Origin: Ciona intestinalis
Lineage: Eukaryota > Chordata > Ascidiacea > Phlebobranchia > Cionidae
DNA: 64,000 bases
Direction: 5' to 3'
Assembly: GCF_000224145.3 (NCBI RefSeq)
Contig: NW_004190496.2
Span: 124,001 to 188,000 of the forward strand
In this document: piece by piece, positions 1 to 12,600 of the stretch
Numbering within the stretch: position 1 is the stretch's first letter
How the letters are laid out: every line of letters begins with the position of its first letter
The notes under the pieces: model-generated
What the model saw: only the letters and a program-made list of their open reading frames with translations
Databases searched by the model: none
What the model was told of the DNA's origin: nothing
Program-made: the position numbers and the translations under genes

Positions 1-175
1 AGTTGTTGAAACACGGATGTTCATACACCTCGTGCCAGCTTTTCAGTTGCAATGCATGTTACTTTGTGGGTAATTATTTGGGGGGCATTTTTCATTTGTT
101 TATGTATGGATGCTGATTTGGAGAACCCACTAATGGCCACTGGGTGGGAGCAACAAGCCGATCAGTTATTTAAAA
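1..175 (-). repeat. Composite SINE fragment
   Basis: Body module in reverse orientation: TACACCTCGTGCCAGC, then GCATGTTACTTTGTGGGTAATT, then the complement of the 'CCAGTGGTCACTAATGGG' box. It lies in the intron upstream of the first visible exon. Confidence 0.7.
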
Positions 176-255
176 ACTAATTTATTATTGTTTAATCTGT
201 GTTGGCATAAGTAAAAACAAAAACAATCTATTAAATGGATTTTATTCTGTTATAG

Positions 256-1910
256 GTTCAAAGCTCCAGACCATCCTCTGACCCAACCACATTATACAAT
301 GGTAAACTAACAGAAGGCAACTTTGAGCTAAAATACAGAGCTAGATGCGTTTATGGAAGAAATGTTTCAAGTGTTTGTGATGTTTTCTTTGCAGTCAACA
401 ATACAAAGGTTTGATTTTTTATGTTTTTAAACCCCCTACAGTATTTCACAATGTGGTTAATCATTGGGAGCTACCTTTATTTTAAATCCAAGAAAATAAA
501 ATTTTGTATCTAATGTTTTCAGGATTGGGCTTCATCTAGCACATTTACTTTGTCAGAAACAATCAATCAACATGCTACTTATTACTATTACTATGTATAT
601 ATAAAAAACTCCCCAAGAAGAGTGATGTTCGGTTACACCATGCTTTCAAGGTACTTGTAGCTTTAACTTTCATATCAATACAAATGGTTTCTTTTTACAA
701 TTCATCTTATTCTAGAACTGCTGGACGACTTGTGACAAAAGTTCAGATGGAATCAACTCTGAAGAAAATGTTGCAGCCTTTTAAAAACTACACCTGGTCA
801 GGTATTAAACACTGTTCGCATTGGCTTCCTATTATGTCTAGATCCCTGACAAAGTGGTTAGCACGCCTGCTTAGAAGTTATTGGTTCAAGGCTCATCGCT
901 GCTACCGTTTATGTTCTTAAGCAAGACACTTAACCGCATTTGCTCCAACCCAGTGGTCACTAATGGGCATAATTAAATTTAAAGCAAGGCTTTGGTGATC
1001 TAGTTTTAGATACTATATTTCACAAACCCCTTTGTGAGCATTAATTTAAATGATTCAACTTTTCTAATAACAGTCTAATGGCTTTCTGTAACACTAGTTC
1101 TGACAACCCACATTTGCTGAGTCTTCTTACAACGCACTTTTTCAGTCCCATGTGCATCCAGCCATTTAGTAGTACCGGTGACATACACAATTGGTGAATC
1201 TACTTTGAGCAACTTTGTCCCTCCTTCCATGCACTATGCAACAACAACTGGATTCTTACAGATCCGTGCTGAATCATATACTGGAACATACTATGCTATG
1301 TGTCCTGCTGTAAAGTATGTGGTGTGTGAATGAAATATTTGGATGAATATAGAAGTCATCTTTATTTTAGATTAAATAATTGCGATGGAAGATACGTCTG
1401 CATTGGTGGTGTGCAAAATGGATATTCTCAACAAACAAAAGACTGCAGTGACTTAACTGGTTAGCTAACTAAATAAGCAACATAGTCTTACAATTATATC
1501 TATATTTGTTTATTGCTACTGGCTATCAATTTTCATGGTGACTAAAAAAATAGTTGTTTCAATTTGTTTACTAATTTGGCGCTGGTTATGTGTCCTTAGT
1601 AGAGGCACTTAACAATAATTGCCTCGACCCAGTGGTCACTAATAAGTTATTTAAATTGTCAGCCATACAAACAAAAATTAGTCAGAAAGTTACATACATG
1701 GTAACTCGTAAGCTGGCACGAGGTGTATGAAACAGAACACCTGTTATAACGACTGTCGTTGCCCCGCCACATGGGGATAAGTAAATTTCCTTTGTTTATT
1801 AATTTACAGAGTGGAACGGAAAAGTTAGTAATTCAGATTACCACAATAGTAAGAACTTTGCCCATTCAACAAAAGATATTTTATCCACCGTCATGATTTT
1901 CTACCGCTGA
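256..1910 (+). CDS. 3' part of an unrecognised secreted or ectodomain-type protein
   Basis: Six exons join in phase: 256-408, 523-650, 716-801, 1146-1314, 1371-1459, 1810-1910 (726 nt, 242 codons with TGA at 1908-1910). Earlier exons lie left of the window. The deduced protein has regularly spaced cysteines, several N-glycosylation sequons (NVS, NNT, NYT) and many Ser, Thr and Tyr residues, as in an extracellular protein. No transmembrane segment appears in this part. I do not recognise the family. The last intron is the weak point: its donor is GGTTAG, and if it is not spliced the frame stops at TAG 1462-1464, leaving a shorter C-terminus. An AATAAA at 2179-2184 followed by GTG-rich sequence fits a 3' end on this strand. 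The exon structure is well supported by splice sites and phase; the function is unknown. Confidence 0.6.
845..985 (+). repeat. Composite SINE, tRNA-like head plus body
   Basis: Contains TGGTTAGCACGCCTGC (A-box-like), GGTTCAAGGCT (B-box-like), then AAGCAAGACACTTAACC and CCAGTGGTCACTAATGGG. It lies in an intron of the 256-1910 gene. Confidence 0.65.
1578..1795 (+). repeat. Composite SINE body, long copy
   Basis: Carries in order the CCAGTGGTCACTAAT box, GTTACATACATGGTAACTCG, GGCACGAGGTGTATGAAACA, GTTATAACGACTGTCGTTGC and CCACATGGGGATAA. It fills the last intron of the 256-1910 gene, just before the acceptor at 1809. Confidence 0.75.
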
Positions 1911-2178
1911 GCTTTCCTTGTATATATATATATTTAACTTTTGTTTTCTTACATTTTAATGCTTAATTTAATATAAAATTTAATTTAACATAAAATATAT
2001 TTACTCTTTAGTTTGGTAAAAATTTAAATAAACTATTTAGCTATTGTAAATGTAGATTGTATATAATTTAACTTTTCAATTTTTTTTCAAATTAGGGTAG
2101 CCATAGCCTATAAATGTTATTATATATACATCGTAAAAATGTATGTATTCTATAAATATTTCAGTGCGTCTAATTTAC

Positions 2179-2184
2179 AATAAA
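2179..2184 (+). terminator. Polyadenylation signal AATAAA
   Basis: AATAAA lies about 270 bases after the stop at 1910 and is followed by GATGTGTGTC, a GT-rich downstream element. It probably serves the 256-1910 gene. Confidence 0.45.
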
Positions 2185-2501
2185 ATCGTGCATTCTCTAT
2201 GATGTGTGTCTTTCTTCTACTTACTGCAGTGTGTTAATCGTCTTTTTTATATCTCGATAAAAGTAGAATGGGCAAATTGATTCTTAAAAATAAAAGTTAT
2301 AATTGATACAACAGTTACTTCTCAGGAAAAGTATGATGAAAATTTAATAAGCGGTTTTAAAATACACATTTAAACGGACTAATTAATGTCTTGGGTTTGG
2401 CGGTTCTTATCCCCGCCGAAAAGCGATGGTATCGCCGATGTTAATATGCGCGTATGCAACACTATACAAGCAACATTTGATGCGGATGTTGCCTGTTCTA
2501 C

Positions 2502-2529
2502 CCAGAGTCCGTATATATACGGACTCTGG
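2502..2529. repeat. Perfect 28-bp palindrome
   Basis: The arms CCAGAGTCCGTATA read identically on both strands. The half-site CAGAGTCCGTATAT recurs at about 14366, where it runs into another palindrome. Confidence 0.7.
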
Positions 2530-2576
2530 TTCTACTCATTGTCTTTAGATCATTACGATTCTCTATCTGTTTTTAT

Positions 2577-2700
2577 AATCACCCACAAAGTAACATACAT
2601 GGTAACTTGTAAGCTGGCACGAGCAAATTAAGGCCACGAGGTGTATTAACACCCGTGTTATAACGACTGTCGTTTTCCGGCCACGCGAGGATAAACAAAC
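2577..2700 (+). repeat. Composite SINE body fragment
   Basis: Starts at ATAATCACCCACAAAGTAAC and ends at GGCCACGCGAGGATAAAC. Intergenic. Confidence 0.7.
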
Positions 2701-3639
2701 GAATATTTTGCCTGGTTTGATAAACCACTTTGGATAAACAAAGAAAAGATTACAAAGTTTTTTTTGTATTTTCTACACAAAATCTTGAATAAATTGCCAA
2801 TTCAAACTCGACCTTTCAAAGCCATGAAAACTCCACAAATTACATCACGCTACAGAAAATTACAACCGATTGAAATTTGGAACGGGTACATTAAATATTC
2901 AGTGGTAAAACAACTAAACCTACTAATTTGGTAAGACAACTAATGCAAAGGTTTATGATGAAATAAAACATTTGTACAGCATGTTGTAGAATGTATTTTT
3001 TTGAAATGCGATTTTTTTTCTGAGTTAGTTGTGCAAAATATAGTAGTTTTTTTCTTCTTCTTCAGTAATAAAAACAATAAGACAGATTGAAAGTGATCCA
3101 GTTGTCTTTTACAAATGTATCATCAAATTCTTCATGAAAATAAAATGGTTGAATTCTTCTTTTATACATTCCAAAAGAGACAGAAAAGTTTCAAGTAGCA
3201 TTTGCTGGTAAAAGTTTAAATAGAAATTGTCGCTTGTTCAATATAGCAGTAATACAAGTTTTTGGCGTTGTCAATATAAATTTTTCCAGAAATTCCAATT
3301 TAAACTTATGCAAAAGTTGTCTCGATAGTTTCCCAAAACAAACTCCCCCTAAAACCACTGAATATTTTAGCAAAGAACAGGAAAAATTGAACCTGTTACA
3401 CGCCTGGCATTTTGTTGCCACCAAAATTTCCTGTGCTTTTAAGTAAAAGTTAAAAAGTCCATGTTAAAACACAACAGTTTACAAAACAAACGAAAAAAAC
3501 AATTTTTTGCAGATTTTTTAAAGCATGATAACGTAGAATTTTCGAAAATTATAGTATTTTTTCAAATGTTTTTAGTCTTCCATGTACCAATTTACTCTTC
3601 TGTGCATTTATGCTGACTTAAGGCACAATGTGTTGATAT

Positions 3640-6600
3640 CTATTTGACAAAAGCTTCAGCAGGAATTGCACCTTTGCCCTGGGAAAAAAACGGTTAAAAA
3701 CATAATTAAAAAAAAATTATAAAGAAAACCGAATCATTAAAAATTAAAAACAAATAAACCTTCACCAGTATCCATGGTTACAGTGCGAGCATCCAACTAC
3801 TGAACAAATATGTCAGATGAACTCAAATATAATTTACATTTCATGAAATTTCAAAACTTACATTTAACTCCAGGAAAGTTTGTCCAGCTTTCTCATAATT
3901 CCATCCATTCTCTTCCAAACACTGTCTGGAGTATCCGACATTCATACCGGACTCCCGTGAAAATGAAGCGATCATATCATCTTGAGATGGTGCATTGGTG
4001 GCAGCTGGTGCGCTGGGTATCTTGTTCTGTGGTAAAAGAGAAGTGTGGCAGTGAGCACTCTACTATATATTGGTGAGGCCTACCAGGGTATCTTAGATTT
4101 AGGCCAGAGTTGACTTATTAGAGCAAAGAGCATGTCTGTAATGTTGAATACTTTTATGCTAGATATAACAAAAAAATAGATGTTTTATATCATAAAAAGT
4201 AATGTATGTTTGGTTACAACTTTTATTGTAAATGAAAACGAGAAAATAATTGGATGAATGACACTTTTTATCCAGCATAGTTTTCCAATGCATTACAACA
4301 AAAAGTTTGAGAATCAACGCTAATATAAAGGTACCAGCAAGACACTAACATTGCTATAATTTTAGTTCATCTTAAACCAACTTATCAAGAAATTCCACAA
4401 CAGCGAACTAACCTTGGTTGTCGTTGCTTTTAAATCTTTGATTTCTTGAGGGGTTGGATTTCGAACAAAGAATTGTTCATTGATTATCTTTAACCTAAAT
4501 AAAGTTACGTTATAGTTATGATAAATAACACATGTGCTGTTTCATACACCTTATGTCAACTGAAAAGTTACCACGCATGTAAGTTGGTGGGAGATTGTTT
4601 TAGGGAACTTTTTGTCACTTCTGTTATTAAGGTGACATGTTACCTCATGTATCTTTAATTCGATGCAAAACTGCAATACTTTTTAGACAATGTATGATCA
4701 GGTTTGTCAAGTTATTGGGCAATATATGACTAGGTATGACAAGTCATCTAAATAGTTATCCATAATCCAGTTTTTAACCACAATCGACAACTTACGCATT
4801 CCCAGTAACTTGACAAACAAAACTTCTTGAAAAAGCTCGAAGTAATCCATTCGCTTCAACTGTGGAAAAGGAAATACGAATTAGCTTGGTTTAAATTGAT
4901 TTCCTTATGGTTAGAACATGAAATAGCATGAACAGAAGCTAAGCAACGAAAAATCAAAATATATAAATGGATAGAGATGCTTAAATGTGGCCTTAAGGTA
5001 CTGCTAAAGTTTAAAAAAAAGAAACAACCTTTGAAAGATTCAAGTGAAATCGAATCGGTAAAGTAAAAAAATGCTATTTAGAATAAACTTAAGGCTGACT
5101 TTCTACTCAACAAACAACCAACAATATCTATATACCTATATAGCTATATATATATTACTAGAGTAAAAAAAGACAACTGCAAAGAATTTAGGAAAAAAAT
5201 GTTAAAAGTAGGTTGCAGTGGCAAAAAATGCGACAATGCATGGGATATCTCATGCATGGGATATCTCATAGGGTAATGGGTCAATTATGGCCTAAATCCT
5301 AGGACCCATGGCGTGCCACGCCGCGGGACCTCACCCACATAGAATAAAATGGGATATCTCATAACCCTCACCCTCTTTGTAAATTCCTCTCACAATAAAG
5401 TTTGTAACCTCAGAAGTAACAAGAAGAATGTCCAAATGAAATGACGAGAAATCGTGTTCAGATTTAGGTAGGAGTTGTAACTTCGCCAACACATCTGCTT
5501 GACACTGAGATATTGTGGAAATCTTTTGACCTGGAAAAGATTTTTGTTTTTAAAACAGTTTTCAATTTTTCAAAATTCTTTTATTTTTTTTTCTAAATTT
5601 TTAGTTTTTTTGCAGGCTAGGTCATATTTATACAAAGTAGGAATTTCTGAAACAAAACCAAAATCGTAAATAAACAATGGAGAGAATTGCTGGTGACAAT
5701 TACACTGATTTTCCTAATAATGAAAGAACCTACACCTTACACAAGATATATGCCAATTTTAAACTGTCAGCCAAACATAAAAAACACAAAGTAACATACA
5801 GGGTAACTTGTAAGCATGCACGAGGTGTATAAAAAAGAAGACCTGTGTTATAATGACTGTCCTTGCCCCCTCATGCTAGGATAAATAAGTTACATATGTG
5901 GTAACATTGTAAGCAAAAAGTGAACACGCTTACTCATATTTTTGATTTGTTTCAAATTCCGACTATGTTTGAAGTATTTGCTTAACGGAGGTCCTCTGGC
6001 AGAAGGTGGTATCGATATTGTGAAGAGACAGTTTTCGTGATAAGCTGCTGCAAGCATTGCTCGTGACTGGTCGTAACATTTAAAATATCTGAAATATTTA
6101 AACTTCTCAAAAAGGAACAACTAAGTATGAATGTGTGGATCTGTTATCAATCAGCACAAAATATTAAATATATCACATTAACAAATTCTACATTTTCCAA
6201 CAACATTTTGTCATTAATTTGTAATATTTTTGTTAGTTTACAAGCTCATACACAATATATATATATTCTATTTTATATAGGATTTAGGCATAAGTTGCCC
6301 TATTACCCCAACACTGTATATGCACTTTCTATTCTATATGGCTGAGATTTTACAGCAAGTTATTGGATGTAAGATAAGCCAGAGTTGTCCTATTACCCAT
6401 ATAGACACTTACTCTGCAACGAACATCTTAATGGTGTCGGCTCCGTTTGGAGTTTGCACAAAATCAAGGACAGAAGTTGGAAGTTCAACTTTTTCAACAT
6501 CAAACTTTACTGGGGCAGGTAAGTCGTGGCCATCCTGTTATAATGAATGAATGGAACTTATTCATCTTCACATTAACAGTGATAGAAGCATAGGCGCCGA

Positions 6601-9600
6601 GTACGCGTAGGCGCGGAGGCGGCGCCTACGTACGAAATAATAGCACGGAGGCGGCCTCCGTACACGATTTAACAAAAAAATATGTATTTTTACTAAATTT
6701 ATTAATATTTTCGTATTGTTCTCATAAAAATATACCATTGCTGTAAAGTAAATCAAAACTAACGACGTGACAATAAGAGAACGGATATTTAGGCATGCGT
6801 TGACCGCATGGTACTTGGTCATGCGTTGACCGCATGTGCAGAATCTGTTATATAGCTGTTACGTATGCGTAATTGTCTTATTTACGTCACATCGTCACTT
6901 TGAACATGCGGTAATCATGCTTGGAACAGGTTAGTAACGTTAGTTTAAACCAGGTTCAAACAAACGTCGTTGATCTATCGTTGATAAATGATAAAGGTAG
7001 TTAGATTAATATTCATTGTAGATGAAAGTATTCATTGTAGATGGAACAATTCTTTACTTGATCGCAAACGTTCAACTTTAAACCTGTTTTCAAGCTCCCG
7101 CTAGCTAAATAATCAAGGGGACAATCGCTATTATGACGCACACAATCAACGTGTGAATTGCTTTTATCTCGTAATTAATTACCAGGTCAAACAATCNNNN
7201 NNNNNNNNNNNNNNNNNNNNNNNNNNNNNNNNNNNNNNNNNNNNNNTAATAATTATGCTGCTTGGCTGAGGAAAACATAAATATGCAGCAGTGCTACTTG
7301 TGGAACATATTTAGGTTGTTTATTACCGCCTACATTGTTTAGAAACTTTAGAGTAGGATAATATCGTCTGTTTAGCCCGTTGGTTGTTCTTCATTTTCTA
7401 AGTAGCTGACATTGAATGTGTTGCTTTGCCTTTGTACGACGACGCGTGAAAAGGCTAAACTACGATGCACGTGGACGTTAAACTACGACGCACATGGACG
7501 TTAAACTATGACGCACGTAAAGGTCAAGTAGAAAGCACGTCGCCTCGAACGAACGATTTATATATCGGTCAATCTTGCAAATACACACGGGGAAAGGATC
7601 AACGCGTAACACTGACGTCCAGCGTTGAGCAAGCGTAAAATAACAGCAATGAAACGCCGAAGTGTTATGACGTCACGATTGTGTTACGTCATAATAGGCT
7701 CCGCCTCTGCACTACATTTCAAAACTCGGCGCCTATGGATAGAAGTATCACCAACAAAATACCAAACGTGGTAAATAACAAACAGAAAATTACAAAAAAA
7801 TAGTATTAGGCAAATGTTACCATTAGGTTGACTATAAGTATGAAATTATAGATAAGAATGAACACAGGAAAACTTACCAGTGAAGTTAGATTAGGAAACC
7901 ATTCTCTTACATCACTGGAGAAACAAAAAAATATGAAAACATTTTATAAAAATTGAATGATATAAATTTACTTCAGAAAAAAAAAGCTGGGGTGACACGT
8001 TACTCCAATATGTAAACTAGGTTTAACACCATGTGTTTTAACACCCGAGCTTTAATATCAGTCTGTTTCCCAAAGGCTCCTAACCCTTAGCCCTAACTTA
8101 AGTTTCAGAATCATCAGGGTTTTAACTAACACAATTTTATTTTAATTTTCAAAGGTCGTTATTATATTTACCAACCTGATGTATTCGGTTTGTGAAGTAT
8201 ATTGACTACAAAGAGGGTTACCATCTAAGGTTAACTTGATGAGATCCCAAGACGAGATCTTCTCAAGCTCTTTTATCGATTTTAACTGAAATTTAAATGA
8301 TTGCTGATGTAAATATAAACACTAAAAGCAATAAAGCAACAGTTTTTTTTTAATGCCACAAATTTTCCTAAATAATGGCAACCTATAGGCTATTAACTTG
8401 AATTAAAATTTAAATATTTGCTAATGTAAAAAAAACTAAGTAATAAATACCACTATTCTAAATAGCAAAAGTTTAACTAAATATGGCCAAATTAGAATTG
8501 GAACCAAGAACTACATAAAAACACATTTCAATTAGGAAATCTTAAGTTTTGCAACGATACTTACAGAGTTCTTGGCAAGATTCAGTTCTTGTAGGAAAGG
8601 GGTGAATGGTATGAGGTGTTTCAATCCATCGAACGAGAATAAACGATTGTTGGAAATATCCAGTGACTTTAACTGTACAATATATAGATAAGTATGAACA
8701 TCATATATGTGTTTAAGGGTTCAAAGTCCTACTTTTTATATGTTGTATGTTACATCTATATGGGTTATAAACTTCTACCATAGGCTAAGGCATCAAACAT
8801 TTTAAAATGCAGGGGAGGCAGAGATAGTTGGGCTACATCTACAATGTGAAATAAATCCAACCTATTGGTTTCTCATGTTTACCAATTACTGATTAATGCA
8901 GAGCAGGAAATTCCAGGGTTGGTCCGCCCACCCTGCCACCCCAGGTTTGTTGCCTAGGTTGATGGTTAATAATGACTTACAGTAAGGTATGCTCGGGATA
9001 CTAGAATGTAGGCCAGGGTTAACCCATCACCCCAACACCCAACATAGCACTCTAAAAAGTGGATTTCCCTAAACACACATATTTTCAAAAGTGCGGGAAT
9101 AGCGTTTGAAATATTTAAATTCTGATAGAATTACTGGTATGTTAAAATTAACTTCACAAACTAAAAGATAAATTTAAAAACACCCAACATCTTACTTACC
9201 GTTGAAATATTTTGAGCAATTATCCTCGTAATGATATGCATGTGAGCGCTTGTGTTTACTTTAAGAAAAATCTTCTCGCCACGTAAAACTTCATCACTGA
9301 AGAGAGCGGACGCATCAAGATGATGGGTGTCAGACTTGTATTTGGAAGCCAGAACTTCCTGCAAAAACGGGGTTTAAATTTTCAACGTAAATTTGGAATT
9401 TTACATATTTTAAAACTAACGCCACACTTTATAATTAGGGTATAGGTAGCCCTTACAGAGTTATAATTTCTATTTTGTTTCAAATAGTAGCGCTTTCGAG
9501 TTATTGTACCTACAGTATTGTCAATATATTTACATTCAATAAGTTTAGAGGTCATAATACCTTGGAAAAGAAACATATTATCACAAAACACAAAGTAGTG

Positions 9601-12600
9601 AACCACAAACACAATCGAACGCCAAAGTTTCTAAAATAACACAAAGTTGATACAAAAAATAAATAAAATATTTTATACCTGAATTTTAGATATTTTGTCG
9701 TTAGTGATTGGTGACTGGTTGTACGGCCTCATTAGAATCGCAACCTGGAATGTAGGAAACAAAATATATCATAAATTATAAAGTGTTATGACTGCCAAAA
9801 CATATTTATATAGGTGTACCAAACATATGCTAGTTTAACAAAGTTTGATTTTAAGCACCGTTGTTTTTAAAATAGGTTCCACTCGCGAATGTCCACCTAA
9901 ACTGTAAATTCATGCAAGATAAAAATAAATTGAAAACGTTTGTCCCACCTTTTCACCATCTGGTGACGTTATCTTTCGGCTACAATCTCTGATAGTACCC
10001 GCTGTTACGTGATCATCGACGAAAAAACACGAATGATTGCCATCCAAGTGATACTGTGGGCATTAATAGATGGTAATTGTGATTTATGGTAATTTTGTAT
10101 TGTATTGTTCGTGGAGGTTTTACATTGCAGCATGCCATAGACTTTAAACGAATTTTGTAAATATTATTATTCGTTATGTTACTAATGTATTGTAATCAAT
10201 GGCGCCACAATCTTTGCTATTATACTACAAATACCATGGTTACCATTTAATGCGATTAGCTGTAATACAGTGCTCTTCAAGTGGTGTGTGTATGTATATA
10301 TATACACCACATATCTATATATGAGCGCACAAAAAGGTATACAAGGGTGCATCACAAACTTGCTGCATTAAAACCGATACTCTTTACAAAACTTTAAGTG
10401 AGTTGGTGGTGTATCATAAAACCCCGTAAATGGGAGAGGGGTCAGATTGAAAAACAGCCTTGCAAAAAACTTTCAGTCGTTGCCGTTGAGTGAAACGTTG
10501 CTTAAATCAACTTTTATTAATCACAACTTCTTTTTATTGACTCCGTTTGTTATTTAAGGTGAATAAATTAATTTAACATAAAAGTAAGGACTCACCTGAA
10601 CTGGGTGAAATTGAACCATCGCCAAAGTTTGAATTTCTTGTTTTAACCATTCTTCATCTAGGGTACTTCCTTTAAGAATCTGTAAAAATAAAATAAAAAT
10701 TTTCAATACAATTTCTCTTACGAAAATTTATATTTTTATAAATTATGGTTGCAGGTTATGAAATTCACCTCGATTCGCTGCTGAATATAATTCTCAGGGA
10801 AACTTAACCTAATACCGCAATTTGGCGCATTGATCAATCAATATTATACTTAAAAACATAAAATATTTATAGATATAATAAAAACGTTTTTTTAAATATA
10901 TGACTTGAATAATTGTCAAGCCGTCATTAGCAGTGAAGCAATTTTTCTGCAGCGTTAGCGAATACCGTAGCAGTAATTACTAAAGTTGCGGTAACTTCCA
11001 TAGACTACAATTATACTGACCCATAAATTTGATTTTTATATTAAAACTAAACAAACACAAGCAAAACAGAAGACTCACGGTTATTTGGTACCAGTTTTTG
11101 GTTGGTTCTCTTCTACTTTGTTGGTTGTTGTTGTTATTATGGCGTGGTTTACGGTCGTAATTTTTACTTGGACGAGCATATGGTTTGCTGGAATAAATCG
11201 CTTGCATTTAGGGTTTGCATTTATGGTAGTTAAAGTTATATAAATTTTGGCAATGCAAAATAATTTAGCTATGTTTATTTGTATAGACACCTAACAACAG
11301 GGTAAAATCTGGGGTGACATTGTTAAAACAGTTACACTCATTGTTATCAAACATAATTATGGAACCTCATTGATTAATGTGGTCAATGCAATATACTTTG
11401 GCTCTGCTAGTTTATTTGTTTGGATACATAACAGCAGAGTAAAATCTGTTTAGGCATTGAACCGAGGTACTAAAACATATGTTGTCATGCATAGGAGACA
11501 AAGGTCGTGGCCAGAGTTGCAAGACTAATATAGAAGTCCAGTTATGTTGGTCTGAGTGTTTCGCGTAAACAGTTAGTTAAATTAGTTGCATAAGCGACGA
11601 ACAAACAACAGCATTGGTGATGAAATAATGGGTCAAATCCTTGACAAGAACCTCAGCCATATAAAATAAGAATACAAATTTGGTAATAAATGTAATTTAT
11701 AAATTCCCATATCTCTCTAGCCACAAATACTAACATTATATAAATTCTATTCTACATAGATTAGGTTCTTGAGGTCCTGAGATTTATGCCAGATGAGATT
11801 TGACCCATTACCCTAACACCCTTGTTTCTCAGAAAGTGACGTGCTCACTGCTCACGATAGTGAAACATAATAGAAATAAAATTTTGATAATAAACCTCAT
11901 TTTTAAATTTCTATAATATATATACTTATCTCTTTAACCAAGTATATTAACAAGTAAACAGTAAACCATCGACTTACAATCTTCTGGTTTCGGTTCCTTC
12001 CATGTTGACGTCTCCGTCGTCGTCTTGTTCAAAGTTACCATTGTCACCCTGGCCACCAGAGGGAGCTCTATCGCTGCGAAACTTCGAGCCTCGACCTGAA
12101 CTGTAATGCGAACTACAAAAAAATGTTCAATTTTTTTATCACCGGCTAAAAAGTGAAGTCAAAATGTTTCGATCATTGGTTTAAACTTTTACACGCAACT
12201 TATACAGTTGTGAAAAAATCGAAAACAATTCTGAGCATATTTATTCGTGGTGAACAAATTAAATTATACTTTATCTCACTTAAAATATCCCAACCAATCT
12301 TATATTCAATCTGCACTACTTACCGCGGTGGTCGATTACCGTGCCGTCTCCCCCTATTACCCCTGTAATTACCCTGACCCCTGGAGCCTCGTCTGTTACC
12401 ACGGTAACCCCCCCTTGAAGTGGAACGATCTGATTGGTGATGAGTTTCAACACGAGATCTATCATCGTGCTCGGAAAAACGAGAAGATCCGCCTGACGAA
12501 AAAATAAATTGTGAATTATTTTAAATTATCAAGTTTAAAGTTGGTTTAAAAAGCACTGTAAAGTAAACAGTGTCTGTGCATATAGTTCTATTATCCACAT

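Larger units (their letters stand above)
1911..3639. other. Intergenic region between convergent genes
   Basis: Lies between the stop of the + gene at 1910 and the stop of NXF1 at 3640. It holds the poly(A) signal above, a less AT-rich patch at 2386-2530 with a perfect 28-bp palindrome at 2502-2529, and one SINE copy at 2577-2700. From 2700 to 3639 it is AT-rich with no convincing exon; the NXF1 3' UTR must start here. Confidence 0.6.

Noticed and set aside
2386..2631. 81-codon plus-strand frame
   Set aside because: Its second half is a SINE fragment and it crosses the palindrome; no splice or poly(A) context.
3234..3446. 70-codon plus-strand frame opposite another frame
   Set aside because: No splice sites, poly(A) signal or motif; base composition like the surroundings.
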